From: Thozetella sp. PMI_491
Taxonomy: Eukaryota; Ascomycota; Sordariomycetes; Chaetosphaeriales; Chaetosphaeriaceae
Assembly: GCA_021432635.1 (NCBI GenBank)
Contig: MU270019.1
Span: 1,423,672 to 1,487,671 of the forward strand
Direction: 5' to 3'
DNA length: 64,000 nucleotides
The notes below the pieces were generated by a model that had not been told where the DNA came from, searched no databases, and was given only the letters and a program-made list of their open reading frames with translations. Shown here piece by piece: positions 1 to 10,937 of the stretch. Position 1 is the stretch's first letter, and every line of letters begins with the position of its first letter. The translations under genes were made by a program, and so were the position numbers.

Positions 1-1261
1 ATACTTAGTTGTTCATCTAGCTTTGCCCAGCTCCTGTCTGTAGCGCAACTAGCGGACTGCTTAGGGTCTATCGCTGAGAATGAATCTTTGGCTAGGAGAA
101 ATACTTTTGAGATGGAGGTGTCTCGTCGCTAATATTACGCAAAATGCTGGAGTCTCATATGAGAGGACTCGTTCTCAAAGCTGAACCGAAAAAGGAGGCA
201 GAGCGAAGGCGGTGAAGTCTCATTTGAAGAAATGTAGCCAGAGTTCTAGCGCCCTATATGATGAGTCACATGAACCTTGCTGATTCTCTCTTCTCAACAC
301 TAGCAGTGCCTAGACTTGTTGAAATGTTTTCCCTTTAACGTGAGTTTGTATTTTGAAGTACTTTGGTCGGCCCCAAGTCCGCCAAATTTGCTTGTAAGAG
401 TACTTAGCCACTGTATATCGAGTAAGTTAGTGTCGCATAATCCTCAGTTATTTTCTTTTATCATATCGTGCCACAGGAAGGGCCTGGGAGGATGAGCCAA
501 TTAATATAGCATTATTTTCCCAGTCCCCGAGGAAGTTAGACCAAAAAGGGTTAGAGGAAGCGGCATTATGAAGGATATGTAGTTCAGTCTGAGCCGCACT
601 GTGCAATGACTCATTCGGCCTGCTTACTTGGCGCTACCTTCTGGTACATTGATAGATGGATTCTATGGGCCTAAAAGTAAGCTACTCTTGGAGGCCGTCT
701 GTACTTGCAAATATCCTTTGGTACTGCCTAGGCTGCACCTTGAGTATTGAAAAGAGTTCGAGAGGACGCTAATTTCGCACATGAGAGTACCGTTGGGCCC
801 AAATAAGTATAGCGAGGTACTGTACTTCCCCCAGGCTCCCACTGTAGAATGTGCTAAATAATAAGTTCGGTCGGCCTCAGCCACTTGACCTGTACAATAA
901 AACACCAATCCGCCTTCGTATCTGCAGTTGTGCGGCACGTAACCCAGAACGTGAATTTATGGTGCTGTACGCAAGGCTGGCGGTTAATTATCGTGCCTCT
1001 CGTCACAGAGAAACGTCAAAATGATGCCCATGTGGCACTTTTGCGCCGCTCCTCGCGAATTATCCATCAAACAATCCACATGCGACGGACCGTTCCCCGT
1101 TCTGCCTCTTTATATGCTCCATTCTGCTTGAGATTACCCCTCAGCCCTAACGGGTCAATGTGAATCAATTTCCGATCGTTATCGCCGTGACAGCTCAGCC
1201 GAGAACGCCGAGAACGTGATAGTGACAGGACGCTTGGGAGAGTCTCCTTTCTAACCCAGCC
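1..1261. other. Intergenic, upstream of the HET gene
   Basis: I see no convincing gene here. A 91-codon open frame on the minus strand (663-938) has no signal peptide, recognisable domain or upstream exon that I could join to it. The stretch probably holds the promoter and 5' leader of the HET-domain gene. Confidence 0.5.
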
Positions 1262-3151
1262 ATGTCCGGACTCCAAAACTTGATAGCCAATCTTGGCATC
1301 ACAAAGGCCACAGATCCCTACAGCTATGAACCCGTCCCAAAGGGACGATTCATCCGCTATCTCACCCTCGAACCGAAGCAAAATGGCACGACCTTGCGTT
1401 GCTCTATGCGCATCACCAGCCTCGACAGCGCGCCCCCATTCGAGGCTATTTCGTATGCATGGGGCAGTGACAGTAGGAACCACACGATCTTTTGTGACGA
1501 CTGCAAGATCCGCATCACGGCGAACTTGCACGATGCACTGAGCAATGTTCGCCACGAGAACCGACCACGGAACTTGTGGGCCGATTCAATTTGTATCAAT
1601 CAGCAGGACCCGGAGGAGAAGAGCCGCCAGGTGGACCTCATGGGAGACATCTATAGCGTGGCCTCCAAGACGCTGATCTGTCTGCGCCGGGACCCTTATG
1701 GAAGCGGGTTTGCGAAGGGCATGGTCGCGCTGCTGGCCGAGCTGACGGCCATGATAAACAACACAATCCAGTCGAAGCAGCTGGCACGGCCAGGCAGCTT
1801 TCCGTGGCCGAAGCGCAGCGACCCTATTCTCCGCGATGACCGTTGGGCATGCTTTCAACAGCTTGTTGCTTACAAGTGGTTCACGCGCGGATGGGTAGTC
1901 CAGGAAGCCGCACTTTCTCCTACTGTTGAGGTTCACTGGGGCATGCACGTCTTCGACTGGGACCAGCTGCTTCTCGCAGCCCAATGGGCGTCCACCCGCG
2001 CGAACAGCGTCGCACCAGAATCGGTCTGGGGTTGGGCGGACCGCGTCAAGTTCCTTCATACCGAGCGCCTCCGGATGCGCTATCCACAGCTGTACAACCT
2101 GTTCGAGAGGCAACGCTTCACCCGGGCGGTGGACCAAGGAGACCCCACGCCCCTGTACATACTTATGGAAGGGGCGCGCGGCCTCAACTTCACATGCCTG
2201 CATGATTATGTCTATGCAATGGTGAACCTGGCCCGGAAGACGGGCGACAATACGGTGCAAATCCAGGCAGACTATAAGGCCGACTTCCGCACCGTCTATC
2301 TTGACTTTGCGGCTCAGTACCTGACAAACACGCAGAACCTGCGCTTACTCACGCTGACCGAGCCGGATGCTTCCGATATCAAGGGTTCGCTCAAGTCTTG
2401 GGTACCACAATGGAACAAATACTTCCACCGCACCTCCGATCTGTTTAACATTTGGTTGGAAGAGCCACTCACCAACCCCGAGGGGCTCGTGTGGCCGCCG
2501 CAGGTGGACGCTGCCAAGAATCTCTGGCTGCGCGGCGTTCTGATCGACTCTGTAAGGCTCACATCGGACGCTTTCGACTTCAAGCAGGACCACGAGGAGT
2601 TCCTGGAGACTTTCGCCGGGGTCTGGAACAAGTTTCTGCAGTCCAAGACAGACCTCGTGTACTCCAAACCGGATCTCCTCCTCGTGCTTGCCATGGCCAT
2701 TTCCAGCGGGTCCTCCACAGGTTCGTCATGGTCGTCATGGAAACGAAATCGGGCGGCATTTATGCTGCGCGTGCTGAAATCCTACCGCGGGCAGCCGGGA
2801 CCGGTCGATGTCTCCCAGCTGGAGCAAGAAGCACAGGGGGGTAATGCCAGGGTCTTCACACGGACGGTAAGGGAGGTTATGCACAATAGGCGTCTGGTAG
2901 TCACCCAGCGGGGTTACTTCGCGCTGGCATCAACGGTGGTCAGAACCGGGGACATGTTTGCTATTGTGTTTGGTGCCCCGCAGCCATTTGCTCTTCGGTA
3001 CGTTAAGAATGGGCAGTATAAGATGCTGGGGCAATGCTTCGTACCGGGTCAGGAGTGTGGTCGGGCTTGCGATGCGCCGGGAAATGGGGTGGGCAGGAAG
3101 TGGGAGTGGGTCAACTGGGGGTTGCAGGAACAGGATATTGTGCTATGCTAA
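1262..3151 (+). CDS. HET-domain (heterokaryon incompatibility) protein
   Basis: This is a single-exon gene of 629 residues. The N-terminal third carries the three classic HET blocks: FEAISYAWGS near residue 65, then LWADSICINQQ near residue 105 followed by QVDLMGDIYSVA, and further on a GWVVQEA block near residue 215. HET domains mediate nonself recognition and regulated cell death after hyphal fusion in ascomycetes, and many HET genes have no known partner. The rest of the protein is the usual long variable region. It ends with RGYFALAS and GDMFAIVFGAP near residue 555, a conserved C-terminal segment of this family. I see no ankyrin, WD40 or NACHT region. The start ATG follows an in-frame leader without an earlier ATG. 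The family call is secure; the specific recognition role is unknown. Confidence 0.93.
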   Translation: MSGLQNLIANLGITKATDPYSYEPVPKGRFIRYLTLEPKQNGTTLRCSMRITSLDSAPPFEAISYAWGSDSRNHTIFCDDCKIRITANLHDALSNVRHENRPRNLWADSICINQQDPEEKSRQVDLMGDIYSVASKTLICLRRDPYGSGFAKGMVALLAELTAMINNTIQSKQLARPGSFPWPKRSDPILRDDRWACFQQLVAYKWFTRGWVVQEAALSPTVEVHWGMHVFDWDQLLLAAQWASTRANSVAPESVWGWADRVKFLHTERLRMRYPQLYNLFERQRFTRAVDQGDPTPLYILMEGARGLNFTCLHDYVYAMVNLARKTGDNTVQIQADYKADFRTVYLDFAAQYLTNTQNLRLLTLTEPDASDIKGSLKSWVPQWNKYFHRTSDLFNIWLEEPLTNPEGLVWPPQVDAAKNLWLRGVLIDSVRLTSDAFDFKQDHEEFLETFAGVWNKFLQSKTDLVYSKPDLLLVLAMAISSGSSTGSSWSSWKRNRAAFMLRVLKSYRGQPGPVDVSQLEQEAQGGNARVFTRTVREVMHNRRLVVTQRGYFALASTVVRTGDMFAIVFGAPQPFALRYVKNGQYKMLGQCFVPGQECGRACDAPGNGVGRKWEWVNWGLQEQDIVLC

Positions 3152-4071
3152 TGGTTCGAGACATGTTGAGTGTAGATTACCTGCACCCTCAACTCTTGCG
3201 TCCCCAGGAAGCAGGTATTAGGGATAAATCCGCAGCTCAATCTTCCCAGGTTCGTATTGTATATTCTCGTGGCTATCAAGTGCTTAGCACTGCACTCTGT
3301 CCGTCCGGGTTGATCTCTTTCGTGTGACGAGACGGAAGACGATCTCTGTGAGCACCGTGCGAATAAATACCAGCCTGTGGTCTGCTTCTAGCGTCTACGG
3401 GTGAATCTCGCGCCTCCCGAGATACGCGGCCTCACACAATCATGGGCACTCCGCAACCATACATGTATGGCTTAGCTACACGGAGAATTGCTGCCGTCTG
3501 AAGAAGAAAAAACCATGTTTAATTTCAAAAGTCTGCCTAATCTGGAGCATGCCCCTTACAACTTTGTTGCTTTCTTTTTCAAATCACGGCCAAGAAGATT
3601 AAATTTCATACCTTTTTCTAAGTTAAGTTTTAGGCGCTATAATACAGTGGGGTTAGTAGTTTATTTAATGGAGGGGTAGGCCAACAGAGTGGGAAGGCTG
3701 GCAGGGTGAAAAACTTCAGCTCGAGCTTGACTGACCTTGCTGTCACAGGCCTGGATCTCTTATGGTGTAGATCGTCTTTCCAAAGTCCAGCAAGATATAC
3801 TTGGCAGCGCGGGAAGTGGTGGATAATACCGGCCAAAGATTAGTCCGTTATGGGTGAGCTGTCCAAGGTTCATCAGACAGTCACGACGGCTATGCAGCCT
3901 TTGTAGTATATCTCACTGCATCTGGGTATATATGGCATAGTATTAAGAACGCGTCATTTAAGGGAGTGAGATATATGGCAAGTCGTTCCAATGCTATATA
4001 TACTATTTCGATTTCTCTAGCGTGGAGATTGTAAGGTCGGTCTATTGACAAATAGCATATGCACTGTGCTT
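3152..4071. other. Intergenic between convergent genes
   Basis: This is the 3' flank shared by the HET gene and the minus-strand regulator. It contains AT-rich patches (about 3590-3670 and 3930-4010). I found no gene, repeat or RNA that I could support. Confidence 0.5.
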
Positions 4072-6323
4072 CTAAGGACGTTGAACTGTCGTGGCAACTT
4101 GCTCGGTCGTTCCATACAGCCCAGTATTCAGATACGACTCCTCCCAGTTAGACCAGTCGAACATGTCAAAGTCAAAGTCCGCAGGGACAATGGGGCTGGC
4201 GTTCGTGGAGTCGATGTGTGGAAGATTGAAGTTTTCACTGATTTCTACAATCCACTGCGGGATTTCATGCTCGGCTGATCCGTTTCCGAGCCTCTCTTGT
4301 TGGATGTTTGCGTTGTGTTTCTGCCAAGCTGCGAGAGTGAGGCGCGCAACGGAAGTGACCTCTGCCCGATGGACGGCGCGCTTAAGCTCGGGGTGGATCG
4401 CATACACCTTCCGGATGGAGTCCCAGAGGTCTGCAGCCGCGTTATGGTCATCTAAGCGATGGTGGGCCTCGAGGATTACGTATACGACTGCATGCCTCTT
4501 TAGTTCCACTCCGGAGTCCGCGAGCATCAGTGCGAGGGAGCAAATACTTACCTGCTACCCAGTCGAAATTGGTCTCATTGTGCCACTGAAACCCCTGGAG
4601 CGATTCGGTCGTTTGGCTCAGAACGTAGTATTCCAAGACCTTGGTGCAGATTCCGAGAAGGTCGTCTCTCTGGCTCCGGGACATCTCCGAGATTTTCGCG
4701 TTGATGAGTGCAGGCTGGCGCACAGTCCTGCGGCACGCCAGTAGAAATTCGCGAATACCGATGTGGATGTATGTATGCAGTGGATTGAGTAGCTCGCAAT
4801 GCTGCAAGAATCGCTCGCCGAGTATCTTCTCGATGATGTCGATCCTTGCGTCCTTGTCGGCCAGCGTCACGTGTGGTGATAGGATCCATGCCAGACCTTC
4901 TCTCTCTTCACCGGACCGTCGTCTCTCGCGCTGCGTTTGCAGGATTCGAGAACGCCATAAGCAGTATGACATTCCCGTGAGTCCTCCGCGTTCCACGGGG
5001 AGAGCCTTGATGCCCGGATACAAGTCACTGTCCTCCAGGTTTGCCGGAGGTTTCGTGTCCCAGCTTCCATACAAGTTCATGGCAACGGTCCCGACAAGTC
5101 GAGCAGTGGCGATCTCCATATACTGTAGATACCACCATATACGGCGGCGCTCTTCGCTCCGCAAGACACTAAGACCGAGCAGGTCACCGTCACGCTGTAA
5201 ACCCATGCGCTCGGCGATACGAGTGGCTATACCCATAAGCGAGAAGAGAGCGGCAGGCCGGGCTCGGCCCTGCATTGCTACCTATCGGAATTCTGTTAGG
5301 CTCGCTTAGCAAAATATCAAATGCCAAAAACATACCAAGTACAACATGAAAGCTTGTAAGACGAGACGATCAGAGGTTGTAGCAAACTCGGCAAGAAAAA
5401 GTGCATCTTCGACGCCTCTCTGGAACCTGTTCAGAACACGTAACTTCTCGTCGCCCAATAGAGTAATGAATTCATCCTGTTGAATGCTCAGTGAAGCCAC
5501 AAAGCAGATGGAAAATACCAGGGCACGCTCTCCATTCGAGAGGCCGGAGGCATCCTTGCACGACTTCTGTATGATCGTCTCGATCTCCCAGCTAAAGAAG
5601 ATATTGGCGAGTGGGTGTACATTCTTCAGATATCGTCTCCATAACAAGGTCACATGAGCCGCTAGAGGATGCCGCGCAAGTAGAGAGTCTCGTTCGGGGA
5701 GGCTGGCAGGGTCCAATATTGTTGGAAAGCAGTGAGAGGACAGCGTTCTTGAAGCCAATTGCGGATTCTCTGGCGTTGGGCTACCAAGGGGGCCTCGATA
5801 TGTCTGGTGCGCGCCACTCCAGCTGTACCACATCGGACTATACACTGAAGTTAGGATCGTTCCCCATGACTCTCCATCTTCAGGGTTGAATGGTTGCCCA
5901 CGTCTCGATGTATGTGACCTCTTCATCGTGGACTACAAGGCCAGCTGCTTGCTCCATTGAGACTCCAGCCGCTGGAGATCTGGAAGTCTGGACATTGAGG
6001 CTTTCGGCGTGAAATGGCGATGTGAGCTTATAATGGTCTTCCTGGTACCCTCTTTGTGTTTCCTTCACGATTGGGCTGCTGCTTTCGCCAGATTGAGCAG
6101 CCTCTTGTGGGTCTCCCCCGAGGGACCGAATATATCGCTCGAGCGTCTCGATCCGCCTGGTATAGTCTTCTTGGTCGCCATCAGGGGGCAGCGGACTCGG
6201 TGCGGGATACAGGCAATCGTCTTGCGGCCGCCGCTTGCAGTGGCAGCAGGGCTGAAGCCTGTCGCAGCGCACTTTGCGTTTGGCGCATGGGATGCAGCTG
6301 ACTGGCTTCTTGCCAGAGCGCAT
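4072..6323 (-). CDS. Zn2Cys6 fungal-specific transcription factor
   Basis: Four exons are inferred: 5937-6323, 5336-5869, 4552-5281 and 4072-4487, giving about 688 residues. The N-terminus holds a Zn2Cys6 cluster (C10-x2-C13-x6-C20-x5-C26-x2-C29-x7-C37) with a basic AKRKVR loop. A short heptad-like region (TRRIETLERYIRSLGG) suited to dimerisation follows. Exon 3 carries the fungal-specific TF core, with GIATRIAERMGLQRDGD and the RRRIWWYL block. The introns at 5282-5335 and 4488-4551 fit well (GTATGT and GTAAGT donors, and continuous protein across each join). The first intron (about 5870-5936) is the least certain, because a donor at 5918 would also keep frame. The gene is divergent from the MFS exporter, and an acyltransferase lies just beyond, which suggests a local pathway regulator. 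The target genes are inferred. Confidence 0.88.
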
Positions 6324-6678
6324 ATCGAGAAGTTGAGATGCTGCAGAATGCTACCATTCGTTGACGCGTCACTTCCAAATTTCCACTATTGGACATGGCT
6401 GGCCAGCGAGCGATCGACGATACTCGGTCATTGACTCCAGGGATCGGACCCACATATTGACATCATGAACACGAATGAGAGGCTCGCGTGGACCCCGAGC
6501 TTCGGCATTCGGTACCGAACCCGAGGACGCTAGCTCTTTACCACGCCCGTCACCCCTTAGTATTGAGGATTGATATGAAGGGAGCTTATATGCCCTGGCT
6601 TTGACCTCGAAGGTATGTCCGCTCATATTCATGTAACGAGATCCTCATCACCCGGTTCAATAATTAAGTTACTATACC
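6324..6678. promoter_or_regulatory. Bidirectional promoter, regulator/MFS exporter
   Basis: This 355-bp region separates the divergent starts of the Zn2Cys6 regulator and the MFS exporter, so it should contain both promoters. It includes the CGG/CCG palindrome at 6508-6519, annotated separately. Confidence 0.75.
6508..6519. promoter_or_regulatory. Palindrome TTCGGTACCGAA, candidate Zn2Cys6 site
   Basis: This is a perfect 12-bp inverted repeat containing CGG-TA-CCG. Further TCGG (6502-6505) and CCGA (6521-6524) half sites flank it almost symmetrically. Zn2Cys6 dimers typically bind paired CGG triplets. The location between the regulator and the exporter fits autoregulation and exporter control, but binding is inferred. 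Confidence 0.55.
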
Positions 6679-8482
6679 ATGCCGTGGTCAAAGACTAATA
6701 ACCGTTCACCCGAAGCGGAGAAGCAGCAACAAGGAGACCAAGTTGAGCCGCAGAAGCTGGAAAATGGCCCGGAAGGTGAAAGTGCCAAGGTCCAATACCC
6801 AGGACTGAAGATCGTAATACCTGTCGTGCTCTCGGCATGTCTGGCCGTCTTCCTTGTGGCACTCGTAAGCCTCCCGCTCGCGGCTCTGTGCTACAATACT
6901 CTCTGACCGCAGCGCATAGGACCGAACCATCATTGGAGTCGCGGTTCCAGCAATTTCCAATGAATTCAGCTCCTTCAACGACATATCCTGGTACGAGTCA
7001 GCCTACCTACTTACTTTCGCTGCTCTTCAGCTGCCGATGGGCAAGATCTATGTATGAACTGTTCGTCTTGTTCGCGGATCCAGACACTCACACTACCTAC
7101 ACCAGACTTTCTTCCCCGCCAAATGGACTTTCATGGTCATTGTTGCAATCTTCGAGATCGGTTCAATCATCTGTGCCGCAGCCCCTAGCTCTACTGCCTT
7201 CATAGTTGGCCGCGCCATCGCCGGCATCGGTAGCGCGGGCGCTACTACCGGCGCAACTGTCATTCTGGTGGACCTGCTCCCGCTGGAGAAGCGGCCGAAG
7301 TATCAAGGGTTCATCGGTGCCACATTCGGACTCGCATCCATCGCAGGGCCTTTGTTAGGTGGCGTGTTCACAACCCGGGTATCTTGGCGCTGGTGCTTCT
7401 GGATCAACGTGCCTATCGGTGGCCTTGCCCTGGCCGTGCTCTTGCTGGTGCTGCCAGCCCAGGCACCCCCGCAGGATCAATCCAACCAGTCATTCCTGCA
7501 TCGCGTTCGGCAATTCGATCCTTTCGGTACCTCCCTGCTACTTCCCGGGCTGATCTTGTTGCTCCTTGCCCTGCAGTGGGGCGGGAACGGAAATGCCTGG
7601 GGAAGCACTCGCGTGATTGTCACGCTGGTGCTGGGTGTCGTGCTGCTCGTGTGCTTTGGAATCTCTCAGATGTGGGTTGGTGATAATGGCACAGTTCCAC
7701 CGAGGATTGTGCGCCAGCGAAGCATTGCGGCAGGAGCAGTGGCATCCTTGGGGTTCGGATCTACCCTTGTCATACTGACTTTCTACATGCCTATTTGGTA
7801 TCAGGCGATCGAAGGGCTGTCGGCAGTGGAGGCAGGTATCAAGATGCTCGCGTACTTTTTGAGCACCGTCCTAGGTGTGATTGTGTCCGGCATCATAGTC
7901 TCCAAGACCGGGTATTATACCCCTTGGCTCATAGCCGGGACGGCTCTTGTGACTGTGGGTTGCGGCCTCCTCACAACGCTTACAACTACCACGAACACCA
8001 GCAGATCCATTGGCTATCAGGTATGTGTTGCATAGTGCCCAAAATCGCTTCTGCAACTGCATGTGCAACAGCTGACACAATACCAGCTTCTTGCCGGCGT
8101 CGGCATGGGTTTGAGCTTAGCACAATGCAACAATGCAGCCCAGACCGTCCTCTCCCGCGCAGACATTCCCGTCGGCATCACAGTCCTAAATTTCGCAAAC
8201 TTTCTTGGGGGCACCATTTTCGTCAGTGTCTGCCAGGGGATCCTGTCCAGCACGCTGAGTTCACAGCTCAGTCAGAGCATTCCTGGCCTAGACGTGTCGT
8301 CAATAGCCTCGGCCGGGGCAACCGATCTGTCGAAACTAGTGCCGCAGGACCAGCTTCCGCTGCTTTACGAGGCTTACAACAGAGGCATCAACAACGTCTT
8401 TTATTGCGCGCTAGGTCTCTCCGGTCTTTCATTTGTAGCCTCGTGCTTCTTGGAGTGGAAGACTGTTAAGACAGCTCATTGA
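6679..8482 (+). CDS. MFS drug/toxin efflux transporter (DHA, 14-TM type)
   Basis: Four exons (6679-6864, 6920-7051, 7106-8020, 8087-8482) encode 542 residues. All three introns are phase 0 and lie between well-formed GTAAGC, GTATGA or GTATGT donors and AG acceptors. A charged N-terminal tail precedes the first helix, which ends in LDRTIIG, the usual motif D1-like LDxTI signature. [11 protein letters not shown] marks helix 2, and [12 protein letters not shown] followed by [10 protein letters not shown] is antiporter motif C and its successor in the DHA2/14-TM family. Such proteins expel toxic metabolites or drugs across the plasma membrane using the proton gradient. The position next to a regulator and an acyltransferase suggests export of a modified metabolite. 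The substrate cannot be read from the sequence. Confidence 0.93.
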
Positions 8483-9153
8483 TTTACCATACTCTTTTCG
8501 ATGCCCTTCTTATAGACGGCACCCTCGAGTGCTCCTAGGATTCGGAGGCAGGATACCTACTGCGCTTCTAGCTTCGCCCTAAGCCCACTGATAACTCTGT
8601 AACTTTTTTTATAGTCTTGTTCGTATAGAAAGAACTGCCTGAGATTGTTATGCGTGAATGGCGCGAATTAGAATTACCGAGCTAGGTTAATAGGGCTATA
8701 ATTATGCACTCCGGTCTAGCGCTATTTGGATCCCGCCGAACGCGGATTACTTAAATACTTCCGTTGATAGGGATTTAGTGCTTACCACTGTCCCATACAC
8801 CCTAAAGATCGGTAGCTTGGGAACTTATGGCTAGCTTGGCACGGTGAAGTCGGTAAGGTCGGAAAAATGGAGACCAAGTTCAGAAATTGTATGAACGGTT
8901 ATTCGTCCGTAAAGAGGTTAGTAGCAGATCGTCCAGTCATCCGCTTGCAATAGGGGTCCTGGTAAGAGGGTAGGGCAGGTTCTAAGCTGACACTCCTTCC
9001 AGGGATATAGATATGCCCACGATAGGTAAAGTAGCTAACTCTATCGCGTCTCCACCGCTTTAACATTCAAACCCGCATCTCTGCCCCTGGATTGCGCACA
9101 CCGCACATTTCTTGGACCGCCCTTGCACCCTATCTAAGCCCGTCGCCGCCAAG
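8483..9153. other. Intergenic, upstream of the acyltransferase
   Basis: The stretch is about 670 bp with no gene. TCGG half sites recur around 8850-8861 (TCGGTAAGGTCGG), a direct repeat that a Zn2Cys6 protein could recognise. I see no transposon structure. Confidence 0.45.
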
Positions 9154-10620
9154 ATGGGCTCTTTACCGGTCAAGAAAAGCCTGCTGAGCCCCCTGGACCA
9201 GTACATGCCTCGCATGTATAGCCGGGTGTTCCTGGTCTTTGAGGTTGATGACCACGATGCGGCCGCCCGGCGCCTAGGCAACGGCCTCACACGGCTGTAT
9301 CGGCAGCTCCCCTATCTACGAGGCCGCGTTTCGACGGTGCCCAACAGTGGCAATCGGGCGGAGATAATGTGGTCTAAGGACGATGCTGAGCCTGAGTGGA
9401 AAGAGCTGGAGCGACCCGCCGATATGGAAGCTTCATACCAGGCCCTGGCGGCCGCACGTGCGCCGCTGGAGCGCTTTAACGACGCAGCTAGCATATACGG
9501 CATGTTCCCTGCGGAGACGGATGCACCAGTGTTTGCAGCAAGCTACATCCGCCTGGAAGGTGGCCTGGTCGTGTGTTTCTGCCTGCACCACGCCGTCATG
9601 GATGGAGGCGGCCACGAGCACATGGCACGGCTTTGGGCCGTTTTAAGCGCTGCCAATACCGATGCCGAAGCTGAAGCCGCAGCTGCAGTAATTTCCCAGG
9701 CGGATCCAGACGAGCCGCTTGATCGCCTGGCCCGGCTGCGCGATGTGTCTGGCTCGGCCGAGTTTGCCCATCTCTCCTGCGAGGAACTAGTCTCCCGCCA
9801 TGCCGAGTGGCAGTTTACTCCACCGCCTGACCCATCCGCCCCAGCGGGAGCAAATGGGGAACCGGCACTTGTTCCCGACGGGGTCGCGCGGATCTTTCGT
9901 TTCTCGGTCGCGAAACTGACTGAGGCTCGTACGGCGCTCAGCGAGCGCGGACTTGGCTCTCCAGGCCAGCTGACGACTAACAATCTACTCACTGCTCTCT
10001 TCTGGTCCTTCCTTGCCCGCATTCGCCTCGCAAAATGGCAAGTCGAGGCAGTGCCCGTCCCGATCCCCGACGTTGGGCGTCATGGCTTTGCCCTAAATGG
10101 TCGCAGCCGGCTGGGCTTAGCCCCAGGCGAATACCTGGGCAACGTGAACATCGTTGCCCTGGCCGAGGCACCCCGCGCGGCACTCGAGGCGGCCGCGCGC
10201 TGTCGCCACGGGGCCTTGGCCGATGACGGCGGCGCGCTCGAAGGGCTAGCCGACGTCGTTGTTGCCCTCGCCACTGCTGCTGCCCGCGTCACCCGATCCC
10301 ACATTGCCGAGCTCCTAGAGTTGATACACCAGGTGCCCGGTATCAACGATATTGTGCCAACTTGGCACATCTTTGGGGATCGGTCGCTCGATCTGACCGC
10401 CACTAGTTGGGCCAACCAAGACTGGTATACTTTCAACTTTGGGGATGGTGTGGGAAGCCCTAAATTTGTCCGGAACCCTTTCTTCCCGATTGATGGGCAT
10501 ACTACGGTGCTTCCAAGGTGGAGAGGAGATGAGAAAGAGATAATCGAGGTCGCTATGTTCCTCAACCGAGCCGATGCCGAGACTATCGACCGAGACGAGG
10601 TGTGGCAGAGCTGGTCATGA
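9154..10620 (+). CDS. Trichothecene 3-O-acetyltransferase-like acyltransferase
   Basis: This single-exon gene of 488 residues starts at the first ATG in a CAAGATGG context; the frame is open further upstream but has no ATG. It belongs to the BAHD-like fungal acyltransferases. The N-terminus has the typical LSPLDQYMPRMY block, the catalytic HxxxD is present as HHAVMDGGG near residue 150, and the C-terminal structural motif is NFGDG where the family normally has DFGWG. Members transfer acetyl or longer acyl groups from CoA to hydroxyls of secondary metabolites, as in trichothecene C-3 self-protection, and some act in detoxification. Alanine- and glutamate-rich surface segments (about residues 170-190 and 345-385) look like insertions. 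With the adjacent MFS pump and regulator, a modify-and-export role is plausible. The substrate is unknown. Confidence 0.85.
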   Translation: MGSLPVKKSLLSPLDQYMPRMYSRVFLVFEVDDHDAAARRLGNGLTRLYRQLPYLRGRVSTVPNSGNRAEIMWSKDDAEPEWKELERPADMEASYQALAAARAPLERFNDAASIYGMFPAETDAPVFAASYIRLEGGLVVCFCLHHAVMDGGGHEHMARLWAVLSAANTDAEAEAAAAVISQADPDEPLDRLARLRDVSGSAEFAHLSCEELVSRHAEWQFTPPPDPSAPAGANGEPALVPDGVARIFRFSVAKLTEARTALSERGLGSPGQLTTNNLLTALFWSFLARIRLAKWQVEAVPVPIPDVGRHGFALNGRSRLGLAPGEYLGNVNIVALAEAPRAALEAAARCRHGALADDGGALEGLADVVVALATAAARVTRSHIAELLELIHQVPGINDIVPTWHIFGDRSLDLTATSWANQDWYTFNFGDGVGSPKFVRNPFFPIDGHTTVLPRWRGDEKEIIEVAMFLNRADAETIDRDEVWQSWS

Positions 10621-10937
10621 ACCTCGTGGTCAGTATGACTTTCTGCACCACTTTCTAGGCTTGTTTTGGAGCACCGTATGACAGTGATCCGATACAGTCA
10701 AGCGGCATACAACCGTGAAACGACGACAGTGGGTGCTGCTAGAGTTGCGTAGAATGCTTCCTGATAATTTATTTCCATAGACCTTGTGCCGCGTTAGAAA
10801 AGCCTACGGACTAGTTATGAATCATCCATATTTACAGAACATAGTTAAAAGCTGTGGGAACGTCTGGCAGAGATGCCAATAATTAAGCCCCTGACTCCAA
10901 CTAGGTAGCCTCTATCCTTACGCATAAAACTTCCCGC
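10621..10937. other. Intergenic between convergent genes
   Basis: This is the shared 3' flank of the acyltransferase and the secreted protein gene. I see no feature beyond likely polyadenylation regions. Confidence 0.5.

Noticed and set aside
663-938. 91-codon minus-strand open frame
   Set aside because: No signal peptide, domain or partner exon, and the opposite strand is equally open. I could not support a gene.
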